From assembly GCF_008370045.1 (NCBI RefSeq), contig NZ_VOBN01000011.1, forward strand, positions 124,001-188,000: a stretch of 64,000 nt of DNA, in the 5' to 3' direction. The translations under genes were made by a program, and so were the position numbers. The notes under the pieces were generated by a model that was not told the origin of the DNA, made no database searches, and worked only from the letters and a program-made list of their open reading frames with translations. This DNA comes from Pseudomonas sp. ANT_J12 (lineage in GTDB: Bacteria; Pseudomonadota; Gammaproteobacteria; Pseudomonadales; Pseudomonadaceae). Shown one piece after another: positions 8,445 to 17,278 of the stretch (position 1 is its first letter; every line of letters begins with the position of its first letter).

Positions 8445-10767
8445 ATTTGGAATGAGTGCGGGTCATGATCGAAGCCCGATGATTTTCAACCGTGCGCTGG
8501 CTGATTCCGAGCTCTACTGCGATGTTTTTGCTCGGATGCCCTGCAAGTACCATGTGCATGATCTGTCGCTGCCGGAGGGTCAGGCTATCAATGCAATGAG
8601 TGGCTTCCTGAGTCCATGCCAGCTTTTTATTTGCGTCAAGTGAGTGCTCCAAGGCTCTCGCAACACTTTGAAGTACCTCGCTACGACCAAATGGCTTTTC
8701 AATAAAATCTGAAGCACCTGCCTTCATGGCATCTACGGCGATTGAAACTTCGCTGCTACCGCTAATCATTACGGCGGGCAGGTTATCGCCGTTGCGTCTC
8801 AATCGATGCAGGAGTTCAAGGCCTTCCATCCCTAGCGGATGAGTATCCACCAGTAAACATGCACGTAGGCCGGGAGAGTAGTCCTTCATGAACGCCTCGC
8901 ATGACGCATAGTCCTGGACTAGGTAGTCGCTGGATTCAAGCACACCTCGAATCGTATCGCGAAAAAGATCGTCTCGATCCACTACAAATATGATTGATGT
9001 CTTGGTATCGCAGGACTCGGCTTTATCGAGTTCCTCATCGTCAACAATCGCCAGGCGTTGTTGTGCAAGCAAGGAAGTAATAACAAAAATGACCTGTTTG
9101 AGCTTCGCCGGTTTGTTGAGCTGAGTACAGTGCTCGAACGCCACGTCACGGGAGGTCTGTCGTGAAATATCACCAGTCAGAATGATGGCGGGAATGCTGC
9201 GGTGCAGTCTTTTGCGCAGCTGGCTGATTAGTTGCAAGCCATTGATCGATCCTGGCAGATTGAAGTCAGCCAGTATCAGATCAGGTTGGACACCTCGATG
9301 TGTGACGCTTTCGAGCGCCGTGACACCGTCGATCGCCATTGCCACCTGATATCCTTCGGATTTGAGCAGGCCGCCCAGTAATTCGAGCAGTTCAACGTCA
9401 TCCTCGACAATCAGGATCATTTCTTTGTTGGTTACTGGGCCGTGCTCTTGTAAATCATCTTCTTGCGCCGCGCTTGGCAGGGCTGCGCTTTCACGGGATA
9501 AAGCAACGTCAACAGAAAATGCAGACCCTTTTGCAAGACTCGATTGCACACGTAAACGGTGGCCCAAGACGGTGCACAAGCGTTTAACGATAAGTAATCC
9601 TGTGCCATTCCCCAGGCTGAAGTTTTCTACAGGCGCCGCGTAGTCTTTGAGGATTAATTCCTGCTCCGATGACCCCATGCCTATACCGGTATCCCAGACT
9701 TCAATGCTGAGCCACCGGCCGTGGCGGCGGCAGCCCAGAAGTATCCGACCTTCATGGGTGTACTGCAGCGCATTGGACAGCAGATTGCGCAACATTTGCT
9801 CCAGTAGGCGCGGGTCAATTTCCACCGAAAGATGACAAGGAACTACCTTCAGTTTCAAACCTTTGGCACCTGCCTTGTAGCGGAACTCGTCAGCGAGTCG
9901 ATCCAGCAGGTCACTCATTCGAAAGCTGACGGGGTTTGCCAGGATCGCGCCGGTTTCAATGTGGTTGATATCCAGAAGGGCATTCAGCATTCCGGACATT
10001 GCGCCCACGGTTTCGCCAATCCTGACCGTCAGCTTTCGAGGTTGCTCATCTTTGAGAATGCCCAGCAGCAGGCCTTGCAACAACTTGAGTGTTTGTAAAG
10101 GCTGGCGCAGATCATGACTGGCGGAGGAGAGAAAGCGTATCCGGGTGGCGTTAGCGAGTTCCGCTTTCTGCGTTGCGTCTTCAAGCGCTTGGGTGACCTG
10201 CTTTTTATCGCAGATATCGGTAAAGGTAATGATCACACCTTCAACAAAATCATCTTGTTTGTTATAGGGCGAAATCCGACGGGTAAAACTCACTCCACTA
10301 CGCGATTCGACTTCTCGCTCCAGCGGAGTCATATCACGCATGACCGTCCTGGCATCATCCAGGAGATTCACATCGGTTGCCATCGGACATAGGTCAGCCA
10401 GTGGTCGCCCAATGTCCTGGGTAAGAATGTTGAATAGTGACTGACTAGCAGGGGTGAACAAGCGGATATTCAGATTTGCGTCTAACAGAATGACCGCGAT
10501 GTTCATGCTATTCAGCACGTTCAGTGAAACAAGTGAGGCGGTCCGTTGCTGTTCGAGCGAAGCACAAAGCTGATCATTCATCTCAGTCAGCTCGATGTTC
10601 AAGGAGCGCAACTGGTGAGTGGATTCGGTTGTGTTCTTTGGTGTCAATTGCTCTTTCGAGCCCAGCGTTGCAGCATCGGCTGAAGGAGATGGGGTAATCA
10701 CCTTGGGCGTGGCCGTTCCAGCGTCGAGTGGAAGGCGAACAGGCATTGTGATCTCGCAGCAATGCAT
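8353..10767 (-). CDS. Hybrid histidine kinase with two receivers and a LuxR-type HTH
   Basis: An 804-aa cytoplasmic protein. Order of parts: helical linker and PAS domain (about 50-190) that closely resembles the C-terminal PAS of CheB/CheR-type kinases; HisKA with FLSSASHDLRQPL (His218); HATPase with LLRNLLSNALQYT and DTGIGMG; a receiver (about 445-560, ILIVEDD...LILADFNLP); a second, FixJ-like receiver (about 595-705, FVVDRDD...CLLVDTHPLG, ending FIEKPF); and a LuxR/FixJ helix-turn-helix at the C-terminus (LTLRQRQIMHMVLAGHPSKNIAVELGISQRTVENH). Sensing, phosphotransfer and DNA binding are thus in one chain, which is unusual. The ATG at 10746 is an alternative start. It is divergent from oleate hydratase and shares that promoter region. 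Confidence 0.85.
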   Translation of the reverse strand: MHCCEITMPVRLPLDAGTATPKVITPSPSADAATLGSKEQLTPKNTTESTHQLRSLNIELTEMNDQLCASLEQQRTASLVSLNVLNSMNIAVILLDANLNIRLFTPASQSLFNILTQDIGRPLADLCPMATDVNLLDDARTVMRDMTPLEREVESRSGVSFTRRISPYNKQDDFVEGVIITFTDICDKKQVTQALEDATQKAELANATRIRFLSSASHDLRQPLQTLKLLQGLLLGILKDEQPRKLTVRIGETVGAMSGMLNALLDINHIETGAILANPVSFRMSDLLDRLADEFRYKAGAKGLKLKVVPCHLSVEIDPRLLEQMLRNLLSNALQYTHEGRILLGCRRHGRWLSIEVWDTGIGMGSSEQELILKDYAAPVENFSLGNGTGLLIVKRLCTVLGHRLRVQSSLAKGSAFSVDVALSRESAALPSAAQEDDLQEHGPVTNKEMILIVEDDVELLELLGGLLKSEGYQVAMAIDGVTALESVTHRGVQPDLILADFNLPGSINGLQLISQLRKRLHRSIPAIILTGDISRQTSRDVAFEHCTQLNKPAKLKQVIFVITSLLAQQRLAIVDDEELDKAESCDTKTSIIFVVDRDDLFRDTIRGVLESSDYLVQDYASCEAFMKDYSPGLRACLLVDTHPLGMEGLELLHRLRRNGDNLPAVMISGSSEVSIAVDAMKAGASDFIEKPFGRSEVLQSVARALEHSLDANKKLAWTQEATHCIDSLTLRQRQIMHMVLAGHPSKNIAVELGISQRTVENHRASIMTRTHSKSIPALARIALAANFQTSAPSASGVSTLRKN

Positions 10768-10990
10768 TCCGAAGGAATACGTCTCCTTGGATCCTACACC
10801 CCTTTAGTCGCTACGCAATATCCACTCTTCAATGCTGTTCGAGTCAGCAACGTTGTAAATGGCATTCCCAACTGACCTGCTAAAAGTTACCCCGCCATTG
10901 CTGAACCGCGCCTACGTTTGTACCAGTGTATGTCGTCAAAGGTCTCCGACCGACGGTCGCTTATAGAATGCCTTGCTTACAGAAAACCCC

Positions 10991-11005
10991 TAGGTAGTTT
11001 CCGAG
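10991..11005 (+). promoter_or_regulatory. Repeated motif TAGGTAGTTTCCGAG, copy 1
   Basis: First of three exact copies of TAGGTAGTTTCCGAG; copies 1 and 2 also share the preceding CC. It lies about 100 bases before the oleate hydratase ATG, in the divergent region shared with the kinase-HTH gene. The core GGTAGTTTCC is a rough dyad, compatible with a LuxR/FixJ-type activator site. Function is inferred. Confidence 0.5.
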
Positions 11006-11103
11006 TCTGTCGCCCCCACTGTGATTCCTCATACCCTGAAATTCAGACCGGTGCATCTCTACGGGGGGTGCTTTTCGACGACTCGGCACTCAGAGTACGA
11101 CCC

Positions 11104-12720
11104 ATGACCGATAAAGATGACTCGCAAACAAATGTACCGAGTGAAACTGAGCCACGTTTCTACCTCGTAGGCGGGGGAATAGCGGCTATGGCTGCGGCCG
11201 CGTTCATGATCCGTGATGGCGATGTCATGGGGCGCAACATCACCCTCTTCGAAAAACTCGACACGCCCGGGGGTAGTCTTGATGGTGGAGGATCGGCACA
11301 GGACGGTTATGTGCTTCGTGGGGGACGGATGTTCGAGAGCAAGTATGTATGCACTCTGGAGTTGTTCGCGTCGATTCCGACCCTTGATGGCAAAACAACC
11401 GTCACGCAGGAGACACTCGCCTGGAATGAACGGATGCACACGTCTTCCAAGTCACGACTTGCCCGCAACGGTCTCAGGGAAACGGCTCCGGAATTCGGAC
11501 TTACCGAGGGTGACATTCTGACGATCGAGAGGATCGCAATCGAGTCGGAAGCAGCATTGGGACGAACCACGATCGCCGATCAGTTTTCTGAGTCGTTCTT
11601 CCAGACTCAATTCTGGTTGATGTGGTGCACCACGTTTGCATTTCAACCCTGGCACAGTGCCGCGGAATTCCGTCGCTACATCGTGCGCTTCGCACACATG
11701 GTGGCGGGATTCAATCGGCTCGAAGGCATCATGCGAACGGTCTACAACCAGTACGATTCGCTGGTCAGGCCCTTGCACAAATGGCTGGTCGAGCACGGCG
11801 TGGTCTTTGAGCAAGGGGCTTGCGTGACGGATATGCATTTGCGTGAGCAAAGCAACGGCAAAAGCGTCAAGCGTATCCTCTACGAGCGCAATGGCGGGCA
11901 GTTAGTCGTCGATGTTCGAAGCTTTGATTACGTGTTAGTGACGCTTGGCTCCATGACCGAAGCGTCGAGCATTGGAGGCATGGATCAGGCTCCACAATTG
12001 AAAAGCAAAGCGATCAAAGGCGCTTGGGCTCTTTGGGAAACATTGGCAAAAGGCAGGCCCGAGTTTGGCCACCCACAGGTGTTTTCCAATCATATCGATG
12101 CGACCAAGTGGGTATCGTTTACGACGACCCTCAGCGATCCGGTCTTTTTGCGACGGACCGTGGAATTTACCGGCAACGTACCGGGGGAGGGCGGTTTAAT
12201 AACCTTTCCTGAGTCCAACTGGTTGATGTCGATAGTGGTGCCATTCCAGCCCCACTTTATTGACCAGCCCGAGGAAGTCAGCGTGTTTTGGGGCTACGGA
12301 TTGCATGTCGACGTCCCGGGCAATTTCGTCAATATCCCGATGTCTGCCTGTACCGGGCGGGAAATCATGACGGAGTTGCTTGGGCATCTGCACTTTGGTT
12401 CAGACAGCCAGGCCATCCTGAAAAGCGCAATCTGCATTCCCTGCATGATGCCGTTCATCACCAGTCAGTTCATGCCGCGAGAGGAGGGCGATCGACCTCA
12501 GGTCGTGCCCGAGGGATACAAAAACCTGGCCTTTATAGGGCAGTACTGTGAACTGCCTAACGACGTCGTCTTCACCGTGGAGTACTCGATACGTACTGCG
12601 CAATGCGCAGTTTCCAGTTTGCTGGGGCTCAAACGCAAACCGCCAAAAGTCTACAAGGGCGCGACTGATCCTCGTGTCTTGTTCAAAGCCTTCAAGGCGT
12701 TGCATGACATGGGCGTTTAA
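11104..12720 (+). CDS. ohyA: Oleate hydratase (MCRA family)
   Basis: FAD-dependent fatty acid double-bond hydratase, 538 aa, that adds water to unsaturated fatty acids such as oleate at the membrane surface. The N-terminal nucleotide fold reads FYLVGGGIAAMAAAAFMIRDG, followed by LFEKLDTPGGSLDG and LRGGRMFESKYVC, all hallmark OhyA segments. Further matches are FWLMWCTTFAFQPWHSAAEF and IGQYCELPNDVVFTVEYSIR near the C-terminus. The ATG at 11104 puts the FAD motif about 20 residues in, as in homologues; the frame is open further upstream, but that part contains the repeated promoter motif. It may detoxify host or environmental unsaturated fatty acids (inference). Confidence 0.92.
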   Translation: MTDKDDSQTNVPSETEPRFYLVGGGIAAMAAAAFMIRDGDVMGRNITLFEKLDTPGGSLDGGGSAQDGYVLRGGRMFESKYVCTLELFASIPTLDGKTTVTQETLAWNERMHTSSKSRLARNGLRETAPEFGLTEGDILTIERIAIESEAALGRTTIADQFSESFFQTQFWLMWCTTFAFQPWHSAAEFRRYIVRFAHMVAGFNRLEGIMRTVYNQYDSLVRPLHKWLVEHGVVFEQGACVTDMHLREQSNGKSVKRILYERNGGQLVVDVRSFDYVLVTLGSMTEASSIGGMDQAPQLKSKAIKGAWALWETLAKGRPEFGHPQVFSNHIDATKWVSFTTTLSDPVFLRRTVEFTGNVPGEGGLITFPESNWLMSIVVPFQPHFIDQPEEVSVFWGYGLHVDVPGNFVNIPMSACTGREIMTELLGHLHFGSDSQAILKSAICIPCMMPFITSQFMPREEGDRPQVVPEGYKNLAFIGQYCELPNDVVFTVEYSIRTAQCAVSSLLGLKRKPPKVYKGATDPRVLFKAFKALHDMGV

Positions 12721-12747
12721 GTGCTGCTGATCTGCACATCCCTTGCC

Positions 12748-12762
12748 TAGGTAGTTTCCGAG
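12748..12762 (+). promoter_or_regulatory. Repeated motif TAGGTAGTTTCCGAG, copy 2
   Basis: Exact second copy, shared with copy 1 over 17 bases (12746-12762). It lies 89 bases upstream of the small lipoprotein ATG at 12851, the same strand and nearly the same distance as copy 1 from ohyA. That fixed spacing supports a transcription-factor site. Confidence 0.5.
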
Positions 12763-12850
12763 CCTTTTTTCAGAGCCAACTACCGAATAGGGTGATCTCT
12801 CTGCATCGGCAGACCGAACTTCGCCTATTCAGGCGCCAAGGAGTGACACC

Positions 12851-13105
12851 ATGAGAAAACTCACCCTGACTGCTTCATTGATCGTGGTCTTGGCGATGAC
12901 TGCCGGTTGCAGTCACCGCCGACAGGAGATTGATGCCCGGATAAGCGGCGCCGAAGACATGGCAACAGCGGCCAGAGTGCACGCGGATCAATCGGCGGCC
13001 AAAGCTGATCAGGCACTGCGTGCGGCCCTGGAGGCAAAGAAATCGGCAGACGAAGCCAATGAGCGCGCACAACTTATGCTCAAAAAGGCCGGTCGCGCCA
13101 ATTAG
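12851..13105 (+). CDS. OprI/Lpp-like small lipoprotein
   Basis: An 84-aa protein with a lipoprotein signal peptide (MRKLTLTASLIVVLAMTAGCS; Cys20 is the lipidation site). An alanine-rich heptad-like helix follows (ATAARVHADQSAAKADQALRAALEAKKSADEANERAQ), the composition seen in the Lpp/OprI murein lipoprotein family. It ends KKAGRAN rather than the usual C-terminal lysine. It is probably a trimeric periplasmic coiled coil anchored in the outer membrane. A second lipoprotein gene follows at once, probably in the same transcript. Confidence 0.8.
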   Translation: MRKLTLTASLIVVLAMTAGCSHRRQEIDARISGAEDMATAARVHADQSAAKADQALRAALEAKKSADEANERAQLMLKKAGRAN

Positions 13106-13142
13106 CGACAGACGCATTTCAATTCAATTGAATGGCACCACT

Positions 13143-13538
13143 ATGAAAATGAACATTTTGCTGGGTCTGATGTGTGCTTGCCTTGCCGGCTGCGGACATG
13201 CTCCGACTGAAAAAACGGTGACCACGCCGGACTCTATCGAAAATCTCAATCAGCCCCGCATCAAAGTGCCGGTTACAGCCAAGGACGACTACGTTACCAA
13301 GACCAAAGCACTGACCGGGCTGGAGGGTGACGGATGGGTGTTCGACCCGCTCTACGCGACCGCCGTGAATACCGACCGCCGTGACCTTGCCGTGTGTGGC
13401 TTTGCTCGCCAGCGAGGTACGACAAACTCGGTTTACTTTGCCTATTACAGCGGCGAGCTGATCCTTTCGGATGACAAAGCTCCTTCTGGCGTCAGTGTCG
13501 AAAATGAATTCCTGACGATGATTTGTTCCCACTCCTGA
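13143..13538 (+). CDS. Putative lipoprotein, unknown function
   Basis: 131 aa. Signal peptide MKMNILLGLMCACLAGCGHA with lipobox L-A-G-C. The mature part has TALTGLEGDGWVFDPLYATAVNTD and a polar C-terminus ending MICSHS; two later cysteines (AVCGFARQ and MICSHS) could form a disulfide. I recognise no domain. The ATG at 13143 is chosen because it gives a correct signal peptide; the open frame extends upstream into the previous gene. It follows that gene by 37 bases and is probably co-transcribed. Confidence 0.7.
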   Translation: MKMNILLGLMCACLAGCGHAPTEKTVTTPDSIENLNQPRIKVPVTAKDDYVTKTKALTGLEGDGWVFDPLYATAVNTDRRDLAVCGFARQRGTTNSVYFAYYSGELILSDDKAPSGVSVENEFLTMICSHS

Positions 13539-13562
13539 AGCGTGACAGCCACGTTATTAGCG

Positions 13563-14267
13563 CTATTCAATCGCCCCGAATAGTCTGCCAACCACGGCGG
13601 TAATGACCATCGCCAACGCCCCCCAAAATGTCACCCTCCAGGCCCCCGCCAGCAAGGGAGCGCCCCCGGCCTTTGCGGCGACGGCGCCCAATGTGGCGAG
13701 GAAAACAAGTGACATGATCGATATCCAAAGGATCACGTTCTGAAGCGGCACTATCAGCGTTACGGCGACCGGCAAAATGGCGCCGACGATGAAACTCGTC
13801 GCTGACGCAAACGCTGCCGAAAGAGGCTTGGCACTCAGTTCCTCGGAAATACCCAGTTCATCTCGGGCGTGTGAACCAAGGGCATCGTGCGCCATTAACT
13901 GGATGGCCACCTGTCTGGCCAGTTCAGGCTCAACCCCTCGGCCGACGTAGATACGTGCCAGCTCTCGGTGTTCAGCCGCAGGCTTTGTCTCGATCTCTTT
14001 TTTCTCTCTTGCCAGGTCAGCGTGCTCGGTATCGGCTTGGGAGTGTACGGAAACATATTCACCTGCCGCCATCGACATGGCACCCGCGACGAGCCCCGCG
14101 ACACCCGTCACGATCAGCGTGTTGTGCGTGGTACTGGCGGCTGCAACGCCGATTAACAGGCTGGCGGTTGACACAATTCCATCGTTTGCCCCCAGCACAG
14201 CCGCTCTGAGCCAGCCTATACGGCTGCTGTTATGGGTTTCGGCATGACGACGCATGAATTTGCTCAT
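13563..14267 (-). CDS. VIT/CCC1-family transporter-like protein
   Basis: 234 aa. The N-terminus LRAAVLGANDGIVSTASLLIGVAAA matches the first helix signature of VIT1/CCC1 iron/manganese transporters, followed by GLVAGAMSMAAGEYVSVHSQADTE, the most conserved segment of the family. A soluble helical segment (ADLAREKKEIETKPAAEHRELARIY) and three C-terminal helices follow, giving about five membrane spans. A role in divalent metal storage or efflux is inferred from the family. The ATG at 14267 is preferred to one 23 codons upstream because the protein then begins like homologues. Confidence 0.8.
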   Translation of the reverse strand: MSKFMRRHAETHNSSRIGWLRAAVLGANDGIVSTASLLIGVAAASTTHNTLIVTGVAGLVAGAMSMAAGEYVSVHSQADTEHADLAREKKEIETKPAAEHRELARIYVGRGVEPELARQVAIQLMAHDALGSHARDELGISEELSAKPLSAAFASATSFIVGAILPVAVTLIVPLQNVILWISIMSLVFLATLGAVAAKAGGAPLLAGAWRVTFWGALAMVITAVVGRLFGAIE

Positions 14268-14306
14268 TGCAGTTGACCTGTTGCGCGATGGCTTCAGCCG
14301 AGAGTG

Positions 14307-14321
14307 TAGGTAGTTTCCGAG
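14307..14321 (+). promoter_or_regulatory. Repeated motif TAGGTAGTTTCCGAG, copy 3
   Basis: Third exact copy, in the divergent region between the VIT-family gene (minus, ATG 14267) and the BON-domain gene (plus, ATG 14473). Its orientation is the same as copies 1 and 2, so the plus-strand BON gene 150 bases downstream is the more likely target, though the VIT gene is closer (40 bases). Confidence 0.45.
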
Positions 14322-14472
14322 GCTACTCATGAGCAAATCAGGCGCCTAACTTGATTGACTCTGCCACTGCGCAGCCACAACGGTCGTTTTGGCGTTGAGG
14401 CCCAGGGACTGACTGACGCACGGCCCTGTCATAAAAGCCGCACCGGCAACCACATTATTCGGGATTGAATTG

Positions 14473-15126
14473 ATGAAAACCGATAAGGAACTAAAAAACG
14501 ACATCCTTGCAGAGCTGCGCTGGGACCCCTCCGTCAATGCCGAACAGATCGGTGTTGAGGTCGAGGATGGCATCGTGACCCTCGCCGGACACGTCAACAG
14601 TTACGTCGAAAAATGGGCCGCTGAACAAGCCGTGCAGAAGGTCTCGGGTGTTCGCGCGCTGGCCATAGAAATGGACGTCAAACTGCCGGGCGCGAGTCAG
14701 CGTAACGATGCCGATATTGCGCTTTCTGCTGAAAGTGCCTTGGAGTGGACAACCAACCTGACCAAGGACTCGATTAAGGTTCAGGTTGAAGGTGGTTGGG
14801 TGACTCTGTCCGGTGATGTGGAGTGGGAATACCAGCGCAGGGAAGCCAAAGGCGCGGTCCGTAACCTGATGGGCGTCAGGGGGATCAGTAACAACATTTT
14901 GATCAAGTCCACGATATCGGCAAAAGGAGTGAAGACCGACATCACGGATGCGCTCAAGCGTCGGGCCATTATTGACTCGCAGAAGATTACGGTCGAAGTC
15001 CACGGTGCTGATGTGACCTTGTCCGGGACAGTCGACAACTGGGCGGAGCGAGAGTTGGCGATGCATTCAGCCTGGAGTGCGGCTGGCGTAAAGAATGTGC
15101 AGAACAACATCATCGTCAGCTACTGA
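14473..15126 (+). CDS. Triple BON-domain protein
   Basis: 217 aa made of three consecutive BON repeats, about residues 3-70, 77-146 and 149-217. Each has the pattern hydrophobic helix, then V..G.VTL.G.V, then helix, then V..V.N (GIVTLAGHVNSY, GWVTLSGDVEWEY, ADVTLSGTVDNWAE). No signal peptide is visible, so it is probably cytoplasmic, unlike OsmY. BON proteins are associated with osmotic and membrane stress and may bind phospholipids. The ATG at 14473 directly follows a TTG. It is the first of a run of stress-type genes on the plus strand. Confidence 0.85.
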   Translation: MKTDKELKNDILAELRWDPSVNAEQIGVEVEDGIVTLAGHVNSYVEKWAAEQAVQKVSGVRALAIEMDVKLPGASQRNDADIALSAESALEWTTNLTKDSIKVQVEGGWVTLSGDVEWEYQRREAKGAVRNLMGVRGISNNILIKSTISAKGVKTDITDALKRRAIIDSQKITVEVHGADVTLSGTVDNWAERELAMHSAWSAAGVKNVQNNIIVSY

Positions 15127-15205
15127 TCTTCATGCGGTGTTCGGCATCGGAACTCGTGTGTCTTGCACCGTTTTCAGATACGACCCCATGAGCAGGCCTC
15201 AGACC

Positions 15206-15688
15206 ATGAGCATTAACCGTTCTGATTTCTACATCTTTAAAACCCATGCCGAAGCCGAAAGTGCGATACGTGCTCTGAGCCAGGCAGACTTTGACGTAAA
15301 GAAACTCTCTATCGTGGGTAAGGGCTATCACACGGAAGAACACCCGATCGGGTTTTACCAGTTGGGAGACAAAGTAAAGTCTTGGGGCGCTATGGGAGCT
15401 CTTTGGGGCAGTGTCTGGGGGCTGCTTATTACTCCGGCATTTTTCTTCCTACCTGGCCTGGGGCTCGTTGCCTTGGCGGGTCCTTTGGTGGCCATGTTGG
15501 TGAGTGCGCTGGAGGGCGCTGTGATTGTCGGCGGTGTCTCCGCACTCGGCGCAGCGCTTTTAAATATGGGGTTAAGCAAAGACCAGGTCATCAAATACGA
15601 AACTGCCCTCAAGGCTGACGAGTATTTATTGATGGTGCATGGCAGCAGCCACGATATCGATGCGGTGCGAGCTGTGCTCGGGGATTGA
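15206..15688 (+). CDS. General-stress-type membrane-associated protein (YflT-like N-terminus)
   Basis: 160 aa. The N-terminus (FYIFKTHAEAESAIRALSQADFDVKKLSIVGKGYH) resembles the general stress protein 17M/YflT domain. Two long glycine-rich hydrophobic stretches follow (WGAMGALWGSVWGLLITPAF and LVAMLVSALEGAVIVGGVSALGAALL), and the C-terminus again has the ferredoxin-like pattern (EYLLMVHGSSHDIDAVRAVL). An ATG at 15188 is an alternative start. It lies between the BON gene and the dehydrogenase, probably in one stress regulon. Biochemical function is unknown. Confidence 0.65.
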   Translation: MSINRSDFYIFKTHAEAESAIRALSQADFDVKKLSIVGKGYHTEEHPIGFYQLGDKVKSWGAMGALWGSVWGLLITPAFFFLPGLGLVALAGPLVAMLVSALEGAVIVGGVSALGAALLNMGLSKDQVIKYETALKADEYLLMVHGSSHDIDAVRAVLGD

Positions 15689-15818
15689 AATCAGGGCGCT
15701 TTCGTTTCGAGAGAGCTGCGCATTTAGCCACTACCAGAGCACTCCCATAGGGAATAACCCTTGTGGGCTCTCAGCCGAAATCCATCGGCCTGTGTTCACT
15801 CAAGTGAAGGCATTCGTC

Positions 15819-17201
15819 ATGGCTTATACAAGTGTTAATCCCAGTGACGGCCAGTTGCTGGAAAGCTTTGAACAAATCAGCGATCTCGAGCTGGAAGAAA
15901 AGCTTGCTGCCGCAGATCATTGTTTTCAGAGTTGGAAACACACCTCTTATGCGCAACGTGCCGCAGTGATTGGCAGGGCGGCAGAACTGATGCATTCCAG
16001 GATTGATGATTTGGCTCGACTGGCAACATTGGAGATGGGGAAACGCATCAGCGAAGCAAGTGGTGAAGTGACCTTCAGCGCCGATATTCTGGATTATTAC
16101 GCAAAGAATGCTGAGCGTTTTTTAGCACGCCGAAGACTCCACCCCCAACAGGGCGAAGCCCATGTGGAAAGCAGCCCTATCGGGGTGATTTTCGGCGTTG
16201 AACCCTGGAACTTTCCTTTTTACCAATTGGCACGTGTCGCAGGGCCGCATCTCATGGCGGGCAATGTGTTGGTGGTCAAGCACGCCGGTTGTGTTCCGCA
16301 ATGCGCGATGGCTTTCGAGTCGCTGTTGGTCGAGGCCGGAGCACCCTTGGGCCTCTACACCAACCTGATGATTTCCCATGAGCAGTCGGACCGCGTAGTG
16401 GACGACGCACGCATCAAAGGTGTCGCCCTGACGGGTAGCGTAGCCGCCGGCCGCAGTCTCGCGGCGAGGGCCGGAGCCAACCTCAAGCCTTCATCGATGG
16501 AACTGGGCGGCAGCGACGCATTTATCGTCCTGGAGGACGCCGACCTCGACCTCGCCATCAAATGGGCGGTCTGGGGCCGTATGTACAACTGCGGGCAAAC
16601 CTGTTGCGCCGCCAAGCGTTTTATCGTGCTTGAAGAAGTCGCAAATGTATTTATCGAGCGCTTTCAGGCAGCACTGGCCGCGCTTAAGCCAGGCAATCCG
16701 ATGGACGAAAGCACAACACTGGGACCCATGTCGACTGAGTCCGCCCTGCAACAATTGTTGGCACAGGTCGAAGACGCTGTTTTTAACGGCGCCGAGGTAC
16801 TGCTTGGTGGCGAGAGAATTCGTCGTCCGGGCGCTTACATGAGTCCGACCATCCTGACCAACATTGCGCCCGACAATCCGGCTTTCAGAGATGAATTCTT
16901 TGGCCCTGTCGCGCTTTTTTTCCGGGTCAAGGATGAAGAAGAGGCGATCGCGCTAGCCAATGACTCGGATTTCGGCCTAGGTGGCTCGGTGTTCACAAGG
17001 GACGTAGGCCGTGGTCTGCGAGTCGCTAGCCGGATCGATACCGGCATGATGTTTATCAACAACATCAGCTGGTCAGATGCTGAGTTGCCCTTCGGCGGGA
17101 TTAAGAACTCCGGTTACGGGCGTGAGTTGGGCGATATGGGCATCCAGGCCTTCGTTAACAAAAAACTGGTGCGTTACGTCTCCATCGACGCTCCGGTTTA
17201 A
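15819..17201 (+). CDS. NAD(P)-dependent succinate-semialdehyde/aldehyde dehydrogenase
   Basis: 460 aa, the length of the short Sad/YneI-type succinate-semialdehyde dehydrogenases. Catalytic features: EPWNFPFYQL (oxyanion Asn), LTGSVAAGRS (cofactor loop), MELGGSDAFIVL (general-base Glu) and YNCGQTCCAAKRF (nucleophile Cys). The C-terminal ELPFGGIKNSGYGRELG is family-typical. GAAGG lies eight bases before the ATG at 15819, so upstream in-frame codons are not used. Next to an alcohol dehydrogenase it may oxidise aldehydes from polyamine or alcohol turnover; substrate choice is inference. Confidence 0.88.
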   Translation: MAYTSVNPSDGQLLESFEQISDLELEEKLAAADHCFQSWKHTSYAQRAAVIGRAAELMHSRIDDLARLATLEMGKRISEASGEVTFSADILDYYAKNAERFLARRRLHPQQGEAHVESSPIGVIFGVEPWNFPFYQLARVAGPHLMAGNVLVVKHAGCVPQCAMAFESLLVEAGAPLGLYTNLMISHEQSDRVVDDARIKGVALTGSVAAGRSLAARAGANLKPSSMELGGSDAFIVLEDADLDLAIKWAVWGRMYNCGQTCCAAKRFIVLEEVANVFIERFQAALAALKPGNPMDESTTLGPMSTESALQQLLAQVEDAVFNGAEVLLGGERIRRPGAYMSPTILTNIAPDNPAFRDEFFGPVALFFRVKDEEEAIALANDSDFGLGGSVFTRDVGRGLRVASRIDTGMMFINNISWSDAELPFGGIKNSGYGRELGDMGIQAFVNKKLVRYVSIDAPV

Positions 17202-17278
17202 GAGCGCTTGGCGCGCATTCAGGGCTCTTGTCACTTCATGTGGCCCCACGTACGGGACCGCTCAAAAAGGAAGCTCCC

